Shown here: piece by piece, positions 11,876 through 25,560 of the stretch | How positions within the stretch are numbered: the stretch's first letter is position 1 | Layout: every line of letters starts with the position of its first letter | NCBI GenBank assembly: GCA_020002185.1 | Contig: CM034537.1 | Location: 71,151,585-71,215,584 of the forward strand | DNA: 64,000 nt | Source of the DNA: Paraescarpia echinospica | Lineage: Eukaryota; Annelida; Polychaeta; Sabellida; Siboglinidae | Reading direction: 5' to 3' | Position numbers and translations under genes: made by a program | Notes under the pieces: generated by a model | Seen by the model: only the letters and a program-made list of their open reading frames with translations | Told to the model about the DNA's origin: nothing | The model's database searches: none

Positions 11876-13660
11876 GCACGAACCGTGATGGTTCGTGAAA
11901 CCGAATACGAAACGGTGTGTTAGTAATACCACAAAACAAAATTAGCTACATTATTTATGTTGCATTTACAAGCCTTTTTTAGCTTAATTGGCAATATGGA
12001 TTTACAAAATGTACAACACCGTAATTACACGGTGTGTGAGTGCGCATAATGATTGCTCGTTCCCACGGGCATGCGATTATGCGGTAACAATATTTTTTGG
12101 ATATTATGGCCAAGTCATAGCGTGCACGCGACTGAAAACGAGACAGACGGTCAATTAATTACGTTTCGACCTACCCACATTTATGCAGTTTCGCGGTACC
12201 CCTACAACATTCTTAATTCCGTCTGTTGATTTAAGCGCGAAAGAAGGTTATTATTAAGTGTCTAAATCACATAATTTAAGCAGTTCTGTGGTATCCCACT
12301 GACCGCGCACCTAACTGAACAACAGTCGACTGCGACGATTTGGAACCTATCATATGAACTGGAATTGATCCAATCATCGGGGAGCGGTCTACGGCCATAG
12401 CCGATTACTTGTGAGACTCTGCCACCATCATGGACGAATCACTGGCAATGCACTTCACAAAGGTTCCATTTCGTCGTCAGTTTGACACAGAAACGACAGC
12501 ATTGTTTTTGAATGGGACGCGTCCTAGATGTTGGAACATCAAAGTTCCAATTTTAACTCTGTTGTTTCATAACACTTGCCTGACACTGGCCAGGTGGGCG
12601 TTTCATCAGCCGTGGAATCATCAACAGGACTCATGCAGAACAGCTGCCGTCTTCAGACTCTCGTTGCAATGGCGTTCTGTTGATGCTCGCGTCGTCCCAA
12701 ATCTACCCCGTGCATTAACACATTCCGTAAAGTATATTTTCAACTTGATTTTAAAAAGGTAAAACTAAAATGAGAAAATGACACAATAGTGAGTGAAACA
12801 TCATTAATTTGTGAATTATTACTTTAATTCGTGAATTAATATATACAGGTTTTATTTCAAGCTGCAATAAACTTACTTTCTGTATGTAATAAGTTCCACA
12901 TATCCACAAAGACAACATTAAGCATGTTGTAGGAAACGCTGACTCTTAATTTGAACTTTCTGGGTACATATACTAGAAGGAAGACTTTGTGATATATTTT
13001 CTCTCCACTCTCTTTCTCTGGAATGTATAACCAACGAATACTGCCTTCGTGCTAAATCGCAGAGCTTGGGGACATCGACTCTTCAAATCGCATTGAAGTG
13101 ACACCTTTGCAATATTTGAGACTTGACACTTAGACCGAGTCTTGAGCATGGACGAACACTAAATAAATTAAAGTGTATAAAATTCAGATCCGAACGAACA
13201 CTGTATCGCAGGCATGTGTTAATTTCAATTGTGAATTGCTAGATACATAATTTGTTAACTCAATTAACTTAAATAAAGTTAATTTAATAAATTTGCTTTA
13301 TCAAAATACGCTAATGAATTTATTTAAATTCGTGAACTTTTCTGGAAGGGGTTAATTTAACTTAATTGAGAAAACAGAGTAGTTAATTTAATTTAATTGA
13401 CCTGATAAATATGTGAAGTTATGTCTGCTCTCTTCTACTGGATTATTGTGTCGTCAGTTGCAGTGCAATAAACATACATTGCCATTACGCTACATGGCAA
13501 CGAAACTCACAATAGCGGTCTATAAACATTAAACCGTTATTTGTCCGATGTGAAATATACAACCAGGCATTATGCTAAATTAGCAGCGCATTTTATAAGT
13601 GAAAAGTTTAAAGGGTTTACCCGGTAACAAGTTACAATAGTAAATGTTACTGTACTGCAT
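11795..13660. other. Gene-free stretch 5' of the SPEC3/Stum gene
   Basis: Begins with 5' flank of the minus-strand gene and a (TA)n microsatellite at 11846-11873. A 110-codon plus-strand ORF (12430-12762) has no recognisable domain and is probably chance. The rest is AT-rich. Confidence 0.5.
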
Positions 13661-13671
13661 ACATGCTGGTG

Positions 13672-13762
13672 ACACACACGCACACACGCACGCACACACA
13701 CATACGCACAAACACACACGCACGTACACACACGCGCACGAACGCACGCACACACACACGTG
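13672..13762. repeat. (CA)n/(CACG)n microsatellite
   Basis: Alternating CA and CGCA units; it generates spurious His/Thr- and Cys/Val-rich ORFs on both strands. Confidence 0.95.
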
Positions 13763-14704
13763 TCCCACTTACCGTCAGATGTAGTAATGCCATAACAATG
13801 ACAAAGACGCAACAATCGCTTCCGGTCAATAATACCTCCAATCGTTAATAACCGACGCCATTACTCTGTCATCTTGGTAAAGAACATATCGCAAATGCTC
13901 CACCAAACATAATATTATTCTCAATCGTCATGTTCCGACATCTCATTTACCGTTGAGCGGCGTCCCTGTTAAATGGCCTAAGCTCAACCTGTTTTTTTTA
14001 AGACGAATTTACCAGTCGATCATTTTTACTTGTAGGAAGATCAATACAGTGTCTTGTGTGATGACGTTCCTATGGCGATTTGCAGACGATGTGGGCCGCA
14101 TGTTCGGATGAGAGCGATTAAATATTCATATTTGCGTTCATGAGCGCACGTGAAGCCACTCGTGACGCCCGACCGGTATTCACACGTTCACCCACTGTGA
14201 AATGCGTCGCTCTGAAACAGATGGCATCGATTTTTGTCGCGAGGGACATAGAACTGCGTGTTATTTAGGTTCCTTAACAACCGACTGTTAATGTTTGACA
14301 TGTTGCTTTGGCGCTTACAAGCAATGTTTCAAATATGTTGTTAGTCGGCACATATCGGCAAGCAGTGTTTGTGGAGTAAAGGAATGCGTACTTCTCAGAG
14401 AACGTTGCGGGAAATATAGATGAAGATATTGTATTGTGTTAGTGTGTTGATGATATTGGAAACTGGCCGGAAACTACCTTTTCTTCATCTATTTCGCATT
14501 CTCTGTTCCTTATTGATCTTCAGTAGGCCCATTTACGCTGTTTGCCATTTTCTTTGTGGCTAGATTAATTAACTTTGTTAATATACATTAATGGGAACGC
14601 GTTTACAATGATTATGGTTAACTGAGCGCCCGTTTTTTATAACAGATATTACTGTCGACTCATGTTGCTATTTAAAAAAAAAATACTTCTAAACATAGTT
14701 TTAC

Positions 14705-14820
14705 ATATAATATATATATATATATATGTACACACACGTATGCATGCACGGACGCATGACGCACGCACGCACGCACGCACTCACACACGCACGCACACAC
14801 ACACACGTACACGCACACAA
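14705..14820. repeat. Compound (AT)n-(CACG)n-(CA)n microsatellite
   Basis: AT dinucleotides, then ACGC/CACG tetranucleotides, then CA dinucleotides in direct succession. No gene in the surrounding 13.8-15.1 kb. Confidence 0.95.
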
Positions 14821-15126
14821 TATCGATGTATGATAATAAAAGAGGGCCAATCAATCTGTTTGAAAGTGAAATATTACGTTGATCATCAAATCATTTCTTA
14901 GCCTGTCACATTTTCTATTTATGCCATTTCTATATAAAACATGAAAAACAGTGTAAATTACCTATAGGGCCAGATAATTAAAATCAATTGTGACATTTTA
15001 ATTATAATACAAAACAACAATTAACGAAACAAATCGTTGCAAACGATGTCTTCTTCGTGTTGATAATATCGGACTACATTTTTCTCTAGCGTGCTGCATT
15101 TCTGAAAAACACAAACTGTCACGCAA

Positions 15127-15225
15127 CAAAACTCGATGAGACCACCAAAGGTTATAAGAAAACTCATGAGACCACCAAAGGTTATAAGAAAACTCAATGA
15201 CACCACTAAAGGTTATAAGAAAACA
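15127..15225. repeat. Three tandem copies of a 32-33 bp unit
   Basis: Units built on the word GAGACCACCAAAGGTTATAA followed by GAAAACTC; the third copy has GACACCACTAAAGG. Copies are nearly identical, so the array is young. Confidence 0.9.
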
Positions 15226-15967
15226 AAACAAGGCCTGCGATCCGAAGTAGACTTATACAACATCGAGTGGTGTAAAATACAATCTCGACCGTGTGCCACG
15301 AACTAATCACGCGATGAGCATAATAAATCAGTCTTCCGAGAAACATATGCGTTGAATCTTAGCCATACTGATTATCCATACTTGGCAATCGAACGGACAA
15401 GTGATAAAACGGAAACATTAATCGTTAATCGCTGTCACGAAGTGCCGCACCGCGGAATGCAAACGGACGTTTGGCGTGCGTCGTTTCTTTCGCCGGTTGA
15501 AGACGTGGGATAGTCATGCAGATTGATGTGCGAACGGACGGTGATCATTGTGGTTGCTGTTAGGATGGAACTACGCGAAGTGACGTACGTCCTCCACCAC
15601 TGACTGGTGTGTCGGCTACTGCAGAACGAAAGTGCTAAATTAAAGCGCTAAATCAAAAGTAAGCGTTCTGGGTTTTGTTATTATTATTGCAATTTATACT
15701 ACGTCTATACTGAATCATCCCACGTTCACCTTATTCGACGTAATTGCCATGACTAACGTGTTGCCTATATCGTTCACACGTGATGCGATCACCTTTTCCT
15801 ACTTGGTACGATGGTATTTTACTGTATTTATTGGTTTAACCACTGAAGCATACAGTCAAACAAATCAGACACAATAAGGTAAACCTAACAGTGTTCACAT
15901 GGTCAACATGGTCAGCATCTTTTTAGAATCATCTAGACATGAGAGGCCGAAGGTGACAGTGAACGGC

Positions 15968-16912
15968 ATGGCCATCATGGATACACGAATCGCTATTTGC
16001 CTGTTCGTGCTGCTGACCTTCTGGACAACACTACCTGCTGAAGATGGTAAGAAAATATGTTTATAGTCAAAATGTTAAAGTAAAAACGGCCGACGACGTT
16101 AAATTATGATTTTTGCGAATCTCTTTGTCTCGTTATACGCATATATGCATATGAGCCACATTGTTGGTGATATTAACATTGTTATTTTGTTTATTTCTTC
16201 ACCATATGACGACTGTTGTGAAATTATAATTACTACTAGATCATGCAATGGTTATAAAAACCGTTCTGGTGTCGGCAAAGCAATGAATTATGTTTATCTT
16301 TTGAAAAGAACGTTTCCAGATTTGACGTTTGCCAGTCGAACGGATCTGCAAAACAGTAACTTCACCCTATTAACAGTTTTTTTTCTGACTCATTTCATCA
16401 AAAACTGAAGTTATGTATAGTCCAACTACAATACGCTACCTTGTCTGTGCAAACGCCTTATTTGGTTTTGATGAAATACTCAAGCAAATTAATAAACTAT
16501 TTTGGTGCAGTGAAAAAGTGTCGTCAAATTGCCAAAATAGCCAATATTTATAATACTATAATAAAGTCATTTCAGTTTCTGAAGTTCTTCTATATAACGA
16601 GCAAAGTCAGTGTTTTCGATTCTTGTAACAAAAGTAAGCACGATGTTATTCAACCGACATCATGTATTTACTTATCCTTAGATTATTCAAAACAATACAA
16701 TACAAACAACTTTATTCATCCCTGTAAGGGCAATTACATTGTCGTTTGGGCGGGTTCAGTGTATACAAATATATATATATATATATATATAATATTAAAA
16801 TATGCCATATACCATAGGTAACAGCGTATTACTGGCTCACTTCATCATGGTCACAAAAAGAATAATTTATCACATGAACACATGGAGTGATTTATTCACA
16901 CTGTAACCACTA

Positions 16913-16944
<32 letters not shown>

Positions 16945-19900
16945 TATAGAACATACACACACATTACAATCATTTCACATCGTTAAAAAGACTGATAGCT
17001 ATGGAAATAAAAGATCATTTATTACGGTTTAATGCCACATTCGCGCTGATCTAAGTCTAAAGGAGAGAGTTTAAATATGTACGTTAATTAATGTTTGACA
17101 GTTAATAATTACAGAGGCGGGATCAGTCAATGTTCCCCTGCTGCAACAATAGTCCAGTAGAAATTGACGTTGACCCGGACATTTTGGTTAAAAAGCCAAT
17201 TTTTGTTTTAAGGTGACCAGTAGGGTTTCCTGAACTTCCAAGAAAATTCCAACCAAAATCAACCCTGGGGAACTTTGTTTCTACCCCAATCCTTGTTTTG
17301 GGGTGTTTCGGTCCAATTTCGAAGTAAAATTTTTCGTTTGCGTTTGTTAATCATATGTTTAATTGTTTCATTTATTGATTAATATGATATGTATACTGGT
17401 CTATTAAGCCACACGTTAATGATGGAGATTAATTAATCAAGTAAATAATTAACCAATTAATTAATTAATTAGTAATATATTTCTTATATAGCATTCCGTA
17501 CCAACGTTGTTCTGGGATTTAATTATCATCTTAACTAAGATCACATGAATGTCACTTATACCCCAAACAGTGAATGGTATAGCATTCAAACTTGAATATA
17601 ACTTGGAGAGATCATAAATGTTCTACCTTTAGTCTTCTAATATATCATTTGCTAAACTACATCATCAGCATTGTCATCGTCGTCACTGTCGGGTAGCTGT
17701 ACAAGAATTGGGCCGTTCGCGCACTCTCCTTGGTATTTGCAGTGGACGCTACAGGCAAGACGCTTCTTTGAGCAATTGCAAGACACACACAATTTATTTT
17801 GGTGCTTGCAAGAGCAACGGATCTCTTGTAGAAGATGCTAGGGTGCTGGTTTTTGTCTGTGCTGACGGGCACTACTGAGTGCGCGTCACAGTGGAAGCCA
17901 TGTTGTTTCTTTCTATCTGATACCGTCTTCAGATTAACCCAAGTAGAAACGGCACATCCATCCACAAATGTGGCTTTGTCGTCAATTCCATCATTGCAGA
18001 CCACAAGGGGATCGAGGGTAGAGATGCGATGTACGAAACTAAGTTAGACTTCACTGGCCTTCGCATTGTGCCGTTGTCGTGGAATAAAGCTGGTGCTACG
18101 GTTGCTAGCTCATGTGAGAAGACACTGCGACCTGGTGGTCCAGAAGTATATGCCTTGGCCATAGTCTCTGGTACAGCTCCGTCGACGACATGTGCACTTC
18201 TTTTCCATATTTCAGTATGATAGTTTTCCTCATATCTGCGAAGGTTTTCACTCGGTCTGACTTCCCAAGAACGATGTCTCCGTACTTCTGATCTGTGATT
18301 TTCTGGTGGATTTTCATTCCAATATCCACAGCTTGGTCTAAATTGAGTCTCTCATCAGCGATGACCCCAGTAGCAAGATTTTGCAGGTGCTCGTCATTGT
18401 CGGTGGAAAATGGGTTGTGACTTCGCAGAAAGGTCAGGAATGTGGCCATATCAATGTTGTCCTGGTTGATGCGATAGTGAGTTTGATAATCGTAACCTCT
18501 CGAGTTCGTACGAGTTGGCATACATTCAGATGCAACAACCTGGTTTGTTGCCTGAGATGATTTAGTCACATTTTTGAGGCAGTGTGTCTTTCCAAATTTT
18601 TTATGGACATAATGATCACCTGCATTATTGAATTATTCAGCCAACCCATCACCTCGTAGTTTTGACACCGCCACCAATGAATCTATCCCTTTCTTTCTAA
18701 GTTTAACCATTAAGCCACCGCCATCTTCTTAACAAATGACACGTTGCTCCATATCAGTGACCCGTTCCTGAAAAAAGATGACTATTTTCTAGGCAATCTT
18801 CATAATATGACTATGTGTATTATTATTATTATTATGGGTAATATGTTCAACAACAGTTGCTAACTTTACTTTATATAATTACTAAAACAGAGATTTCAGA
18901 TTTAACATGATATCTTACTAACTTTGAATTTTTCACTAATAATTAAACCAAGATCTACCGTTACGCCTTAGCTAAAAAAAATATGAACAATGTCATGTTT
19001 GGCTTTCCATACCACACATTTTCAAATCGCTCAAGCATATCGATGCATAATAATCCAGAAATATCAGTACAGAAATTTATTATAACTTTTCTAACAACCT
19101 GTAAGCAAGTAATTAATACAGTAGCTGTTATTTATTTAGAATATAGATCCACTGCATAAAATGTCTTGAGGGGGTTTACGAAAACCGTTGTTCTATAAGT
19201 ACTACGGATTTTGGTTAAATATACATGTGATACTATCGCTCGTTTCGTAGTTGTTTCCTAGTTGTTTCCAGCACTCGACAACGTTCTATTAACTGACTAG
19301 TCTGTATATATTGTGGTTACAATGTTATGATCTTATGAGGTCTCATTCAACTAGTCAGCCTTTTTCAGAACATTATCGCCAAGTCGACCTTTCTATGCTG
19401 GCACTGAGGGTGGTCACTGCAAGGGTGCTTGCCGTCCTCAGTGGTTCTTTTACATCCCAAATTGCTTGGATTTTAAAACATTGGCTTTCGATACACAAGT
19501 GTAAGATCTTGTGGCAAACACTTGATTTCTTATATTAGCGAGTTAATGAATACATAAAATACAAATCACCACAATTAAGTATCCTAACCGTTAACCTGCT
19601 GGCCAGTGGAAGTCAGTGAGCGAAAACTCATTTGCATTTATGTATGGGCAGCCAATAAAAAGAAAATGTTTAAAAAATGACTGACAGGGTACGTATATAG
19701 TTCATGGAAAAATCGAGGTTTCCCAGGGTTGATTTTAGTTTTTTTTTCCTGGAAGTTCAGGAAACACTGCTGGTTATCCTAAAACAAACATTGGCTTTTT
19801 AACCAAAATGTCCGGGTTTGGTAAAAAAATGTGCTGATTTCTACTGGACTAATCGGCAGGGTAACGTGTTCTCACCGCGACTGCATTGACCTTGTAAAAT

Positions 19901-22004
19901 ATGACCATTATGGAGAAGAACAGCGAATTTGCTTTGGTAAAATGTTGTAGCATTAGTCACACAGCCACACTATGTTAGCCATTGGTGACTTTTACGCGTG
20001 CAGAAAAGGAAGTAAAATCAACTGAAACATGTTTGGGTAATTTAAATCGACACATAATGTTCTCATGTGGCTGCATCTGCTCTGATAAATAATGCATGCA
20101 ATCAACTGTTGGTGCGTGCAGCGGTTCTCTCGGGGCACTGAATAATGCAACGTTCCGCTGACGTCCGTGTTGCCGACGAATAAAGACGACACAAGCTGAT
20201 GAACTCATTCACATACCAAAATTAATGGCAGTGAAGATAAAAGCGTTAAAACAATGATTGGCTCCGTTTGCGTGTGTTACACTGGCTGTTGTGTAATCGA
20301 TGACGTAGAGTTTGACTTTTCCCGGAAGTCCGTATTTCAAGGTTCATAGGTGGTGTGTTTGGTGATATACGCTGGATATAGCAAATTGCCTTTGAGCTGC
20401 GTGAATATGCACATTGTAGGATTTTCAATATTGTCAGATACATATCTAATATGATGTACGTAATAACTTCTTGACCGTTTAATTGTGTAATTTTACATGA
20501 AATTTTAAAATCCAACGTATATGTGAGAGGGGACGGAAGATGGATCAGAACGTAAGTTAATTTTGTTGGTGTCTAGCTGAGAGCGTCATGTCAAAGGGTA
20601 TCATTTCAGTTGACATACGATGATATCTGTGACATGCGTGAAAGTCAGTCTGTCGTAAAGTTATTGGTGGTTGAACTGACCCACTCGAAGAATTCAAGTA
20701 TTGAGAAAGACGACATCAAGGTTAGGTATTTACGTTTCAAATCGGATAGATGACCCCCTACCATTCAATCGAAAAACATGAATGAAAACCACTTTTAAAA
20801 TAATAATAATCCCAAATTGCATTATTAAAACTGATAGTAAATTGTTTAGTGTTTCTAAAAATGCAAACAATTCGACACGTTCACGCCTGCGTGTGGTGTT
20901 TGGCTTTACCTCAGTTTTGTGAAATAGTGGTGTTTGGCTTTACCTGAGTTTTGTGAAATATACCTTGCGTTCCGAAGCTTCGTGGACCTGTCACATTTGT
21001 ATTTAAAAGGAGGCAGTCTGTTCCTAATTTTTAATTAATTAATTAATATAATATTCTTAAGACTCTACTAACTATGTGGAAAATATACTACCCACCAAAT
21101 TGTGTTTAGTAAGACCGTAACAACAGTCGCAATTTGAAGGCACGGCCACGAGAACATGTTCAAATAGCAAACAAAACATCCAGTTTCAAAACAAGCTATA
21201 TTGGCAATACGGCCAAGTCGGGCTGAATTAACTGCTATACCCTTTGATGTTCAACGATGCCCCATTTCCCCACGTTCAACACTGCAGACTTCTCGTTAAA
21301 AATTATAAAAGGCCCGCTAATTCTGGATAGGTGAAGTGACTGGCTCCCTTTAATTCCAAGGAAACAGAGTTGTCCAAACGTGTGGGATGATGCCTGTTTG
21401 ATGGTTGACACTGGCACAGTTGATGATGATGATGATGATGATATTGATGATGCCTGTTTGATGGTTGACACTGGCACAGTTGTTGATGATGATGATGATG
21501 ATGATATTGATGATGCCTGTGTGATGGTTGACACTGGCACAGTTGCCGAATAACGGAAGGTCGTCTTTGTCCAGTTTCAGCGACCTCGGCGGCGACCACC
21601 GACGGCGGCGAGACGATCAATTCAACGGCCGGAAGCGCTGCGTCGACGGAGCCACAGAGTCCGGACACCAAACCGGATGTGACGACAGTCAATGGACAAG
21701 GTGGCATTAATACCGACACAAGTTTAAAAAATGAAACATTTCCTGTCACCAACGGGACGAAAACCGAAACCGATTCGCTCACAATTAATACTGGACCTAA
21801 TAAAACAAACGAGGCAGACGGTGAAGGAGACGATGCGGGTATAACGTTGTCAACGCCACTGGGCGAGAACAGCACAGAATACACAGAAATAATGAGCACC
21901 ATTCCCGTCACGACAGAAGTAAGTCAGAAACGTGCTGGTGATATGTTGTCTACATACGTACATACATACATACATACATATTTGGAGTTGGAGAAGAGTT
22001 GTTT

Positions 22005-22038
<34 letters not shown>

Positions 22039-25000
22039 TAAAACAACCCTTCTCCAACTCCAAGAAACTCCCTAAGTAATATATTTCTGAGCTTCTGTAA
22101 AATAATTACTCAAAATTTACAACGAAACTGCTTCATCTTTATTAAAATAAAAAATCAGTCAACAAATGTGAACAAATGTTCCGTGCGTGCGTGCGTGCGT
22201 GCGTGCGTGTGTCCTTTTGATTTATTTCATTGTCTAAAGGTAATGCGTGAGAATAGCGAAGTTTGAATGTTCTAGTTTTTAGGTCATTATGAATAATTTT
22301 GGTAAGCATTCCCACAAAGATTATTTTAACTGTCAAATAGTGTATATTAAATACAATAATTGTTTTTAAATATACTTCACAACAACCATTAAAACGCCGA
22401 TAAAATCAACCGTTATCAGACTGTTGCGTCATATCGTTGTATTGCTTGTTGGCCCTGGTCTTCACAGATCATTATCACCTCGTATGTTTGCTTGATTAGT
22501 TATTGATTGGTTTATTTATTAAAAAAAATTAACAACAATAGCAACACAACATTAAGATAACATCCACATTTATAACAAGCTAATTCTAAAAGCACTGTTT
22601 AACAAGATTTAACAAGATTTAACAAGATTGCCATCCAGAGAATTAACTCTAGATGGCAGGTGGACAAGGAAGCCCTTTGGCTTATCGGGAGTCCAACCCT
22701 TTTATTTACATATATCCAGCCCTTCTGATGTATGTGTCGATTTTATTTTTAAACATATTCACACTACAATCATCAGATAATATGTTCCATTCATTCACAG
22801 TCCTTTGTAAAAATGAGAACTTTCTTACGTCTAATCTACACTGCTCCTTTACTAATGTAACTTCATGTCCTCTAGTCTTTCTATCTTTCTTAACTGAAAA
22901 AAAACATATTTCTATCAATATTTTCATAACCATTCAATATTTTAAACACTTCTATCTGATCTCCTCTCAATCTCCTGGTCTCTACTGTTGTTAAACCACA
23001 TTCTTTTAGGCGTTTTTTATAACTAAGATCCCTCAGTTTTAGTATCATTTTAGTCGCTCTCCTCTGTACTCTTTCTAGCACATCTACGTCCTTCTTGCGG
23101 TATTATCTCCACGCTTGTATACAATATTCTAAATGAGGCCTAACTATTGTTTTGTACAGCGGTATTATTAGTTCTTTTTCTTTATATGCTATATTTCGCC
23201 TAATCAATCCAAGGATTTGATTTCCTTTTGAAGCTGCAATTCCACACTGCTCTGAAACCTTCATGTCAGCACTAATTGTCAGCCCTAGGTCTTTTTCTTT
23301 TACAGTAGTATTTAGTACAGTTCCCCCCATTGTATATTCTACATATTCGTTCCCATGTCCTGTGCGAAAGCATTTACATTTCCCAAAATTGAAAAACATT
23401 TGCCACTTTTCAGACCATTTGATCAACCTGTCAAGATCATCTTGACAGGTTGATCACATGCTGTCTATCTCCATCACTTTTAATCCTTCTAAACACTTTT
23501 GTATCATCTGCAAATTTCAACACCTTGCTAGCTATATCATCGTCCAAATCGTTTATATATATTAAGAATAATATAGGTCCTAGTACTGATCCCTGTGGAA
23601 CCCCACTCAAAACTGATTTCCAGTTTGAAGCCTCCCCATCAACAACTACCCGTTGTCTTCTGTCAATCAGCCATTTTTCTATCCAGTTAATTATACCATT
23701 TCCTATGCCATGGGCCTTTAGTTTAAGCAGTAATCTCTGATGTGGCACTTTGTCGAAAGCTTTTTGAAAATCTAAGTAGATGATATCTACTGGTGATCCA
23801 TCATCTACCCACTTAGTGATATCTTCCAAAAAACATAACATATTTGTTAAGCATGACCTCGCTTTTAGAAACCCATGTTGAGATGGGTTTATCAAGTTAT
23901 GTTTAACAAGAAAATCCACCATGTGATCTTTAATTAGTCTTTCTAATAATTTACAAATCACCGATGTTAAACTAACTGGTCTATAATTATTTGACTTGTT
24001 TCTCGAACCTTTTTTGAATAACGGTATAAGGTTTGCTTCTTTCCATTCTAAAGGATCCACTCCCTCTTCTAATGACAAGTTGAAAACTGTTGCAAGCGGT
24101 ATGCTAATTTGTTGTACTATTTCCAATAGTAGTTTGGGTGGAATACCATCCACTCCAGGTGATTTATTATCCTTCATAGCCCTAATTTTCTTAGCTACCA
24201 TTTCTGGGGTTACAATTAACTGTTTTAAATAGTCTGATTCTGCCCACTTGAACTTAACCTCTGGTACTGGCAGTGAACTAGTGTCTTCTCTGGTAAACAC
24301 TGAACTAAAATACTCATTCAGGTCTTCTGCCATTAAGACTCCTTCTGATATTATATTTCCAGCACCATCTTCTAGAGGACCGACTTTATCCTGAACTTTC
24401 TGTTTGCTTCGAAAATACGCATAAAAACTCTTGCTGTCATGTTTTATAGTATAAGCTAATTTATGTTCATAGCTTCTCTTTGGATTTCTAATTTCAGCTG
24501 TAGCTTGGTTTAGTGCTTCTTTATAAATGTTGTAGTCTTCGTCATTTCCAGTACGTCTATATGACTTTCACATCATTTGCTTATACTTAATTTTTCTAAT
24601 GGCTTCTTTCGATAAGTGTTTCTTTTTGGACCGTTTCCCGTGTTTTTAAGGGAACAAATTTGACGATGATGCATTCAATTTCACTCTTTAAGATATTCCA
24701 GCATTCGGTTGCTGTCTTATTCTTCAGTGTGTAATTCCAGTCTATCTTTGCTAAATATTTCCCTATGTCCTTATATTTTCCTTTGTGGAAATTTCTCCTT
24801 TATTGCTTTTTACTATTCCTTTCTGATTTTACTATGATGGTAAAATGTATCTGGTTGTGATTACTATTCTCCAGTGGCTCACATATCGTGATATTGTCAA
24901 CTAATTCATTCTGTGAGGACAAAATATGTCTAACACATTCTCTCCCCTGGTTGGTTCTAGCACATGTTGAGAAAGGAAACTATCTTGTACTAAAACTAAA

Positions 25001-25329
25001 AACTTGTGGTCCTCACTACCCATACTCTGTACAGATTTCCATTTTATATGAACATGGTTGAAATCCCCCATAATAACACAGTCCCGTTTGCTCACTTCCC
25101 TTACAGCGTTTTGTATTTTTTCATTCTCTTCTATGCTTATGTTTGGACTTCGATAAACTAATCCAACCGTTAACGTTGAGTTTCCTGTTATGTAGAATTA
25201 ATACTTTAGCAATAATAATTGCCAAAAACAATACCACGTTATATTTAATACGTTTTGGTACAGTTTACATTAGCATCTTCTATCCAGCTCCTCTAGTTTA
25301 TCCTTTAGATAATAGAATAAACAACTGCA

Positions 25330-25428
<99 letters not shown>

Positions 25429-25452
25429 TGTGTGTGTGTGTGTGTATGTGAA

Positions 25453-25490
<38 letters not shown>

Positions 25491-25507
25491 TGTGTATATA
25501 TGTGTGT

Positions 25508-25560
<53 letters not shown>

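Noticed and set aside
12430..12762. 110-codon plus-strand ORF
   Set aside because: No domain, no flanking splice signals, ordinary intergenic composition.
19975..20208. Minus-strand ORF with a [16 protein letters not shown] segment
   Set aside because: Looks mildly protein-like but has no identifiable family and no exon-like boundaries.
21303..21911. 202-codon minus-strand ORF
   Set aside because: Overlaps the plus-strand ectodomain exon with valid splice sites, and its His run comes from the (GAT)n minisatellite.
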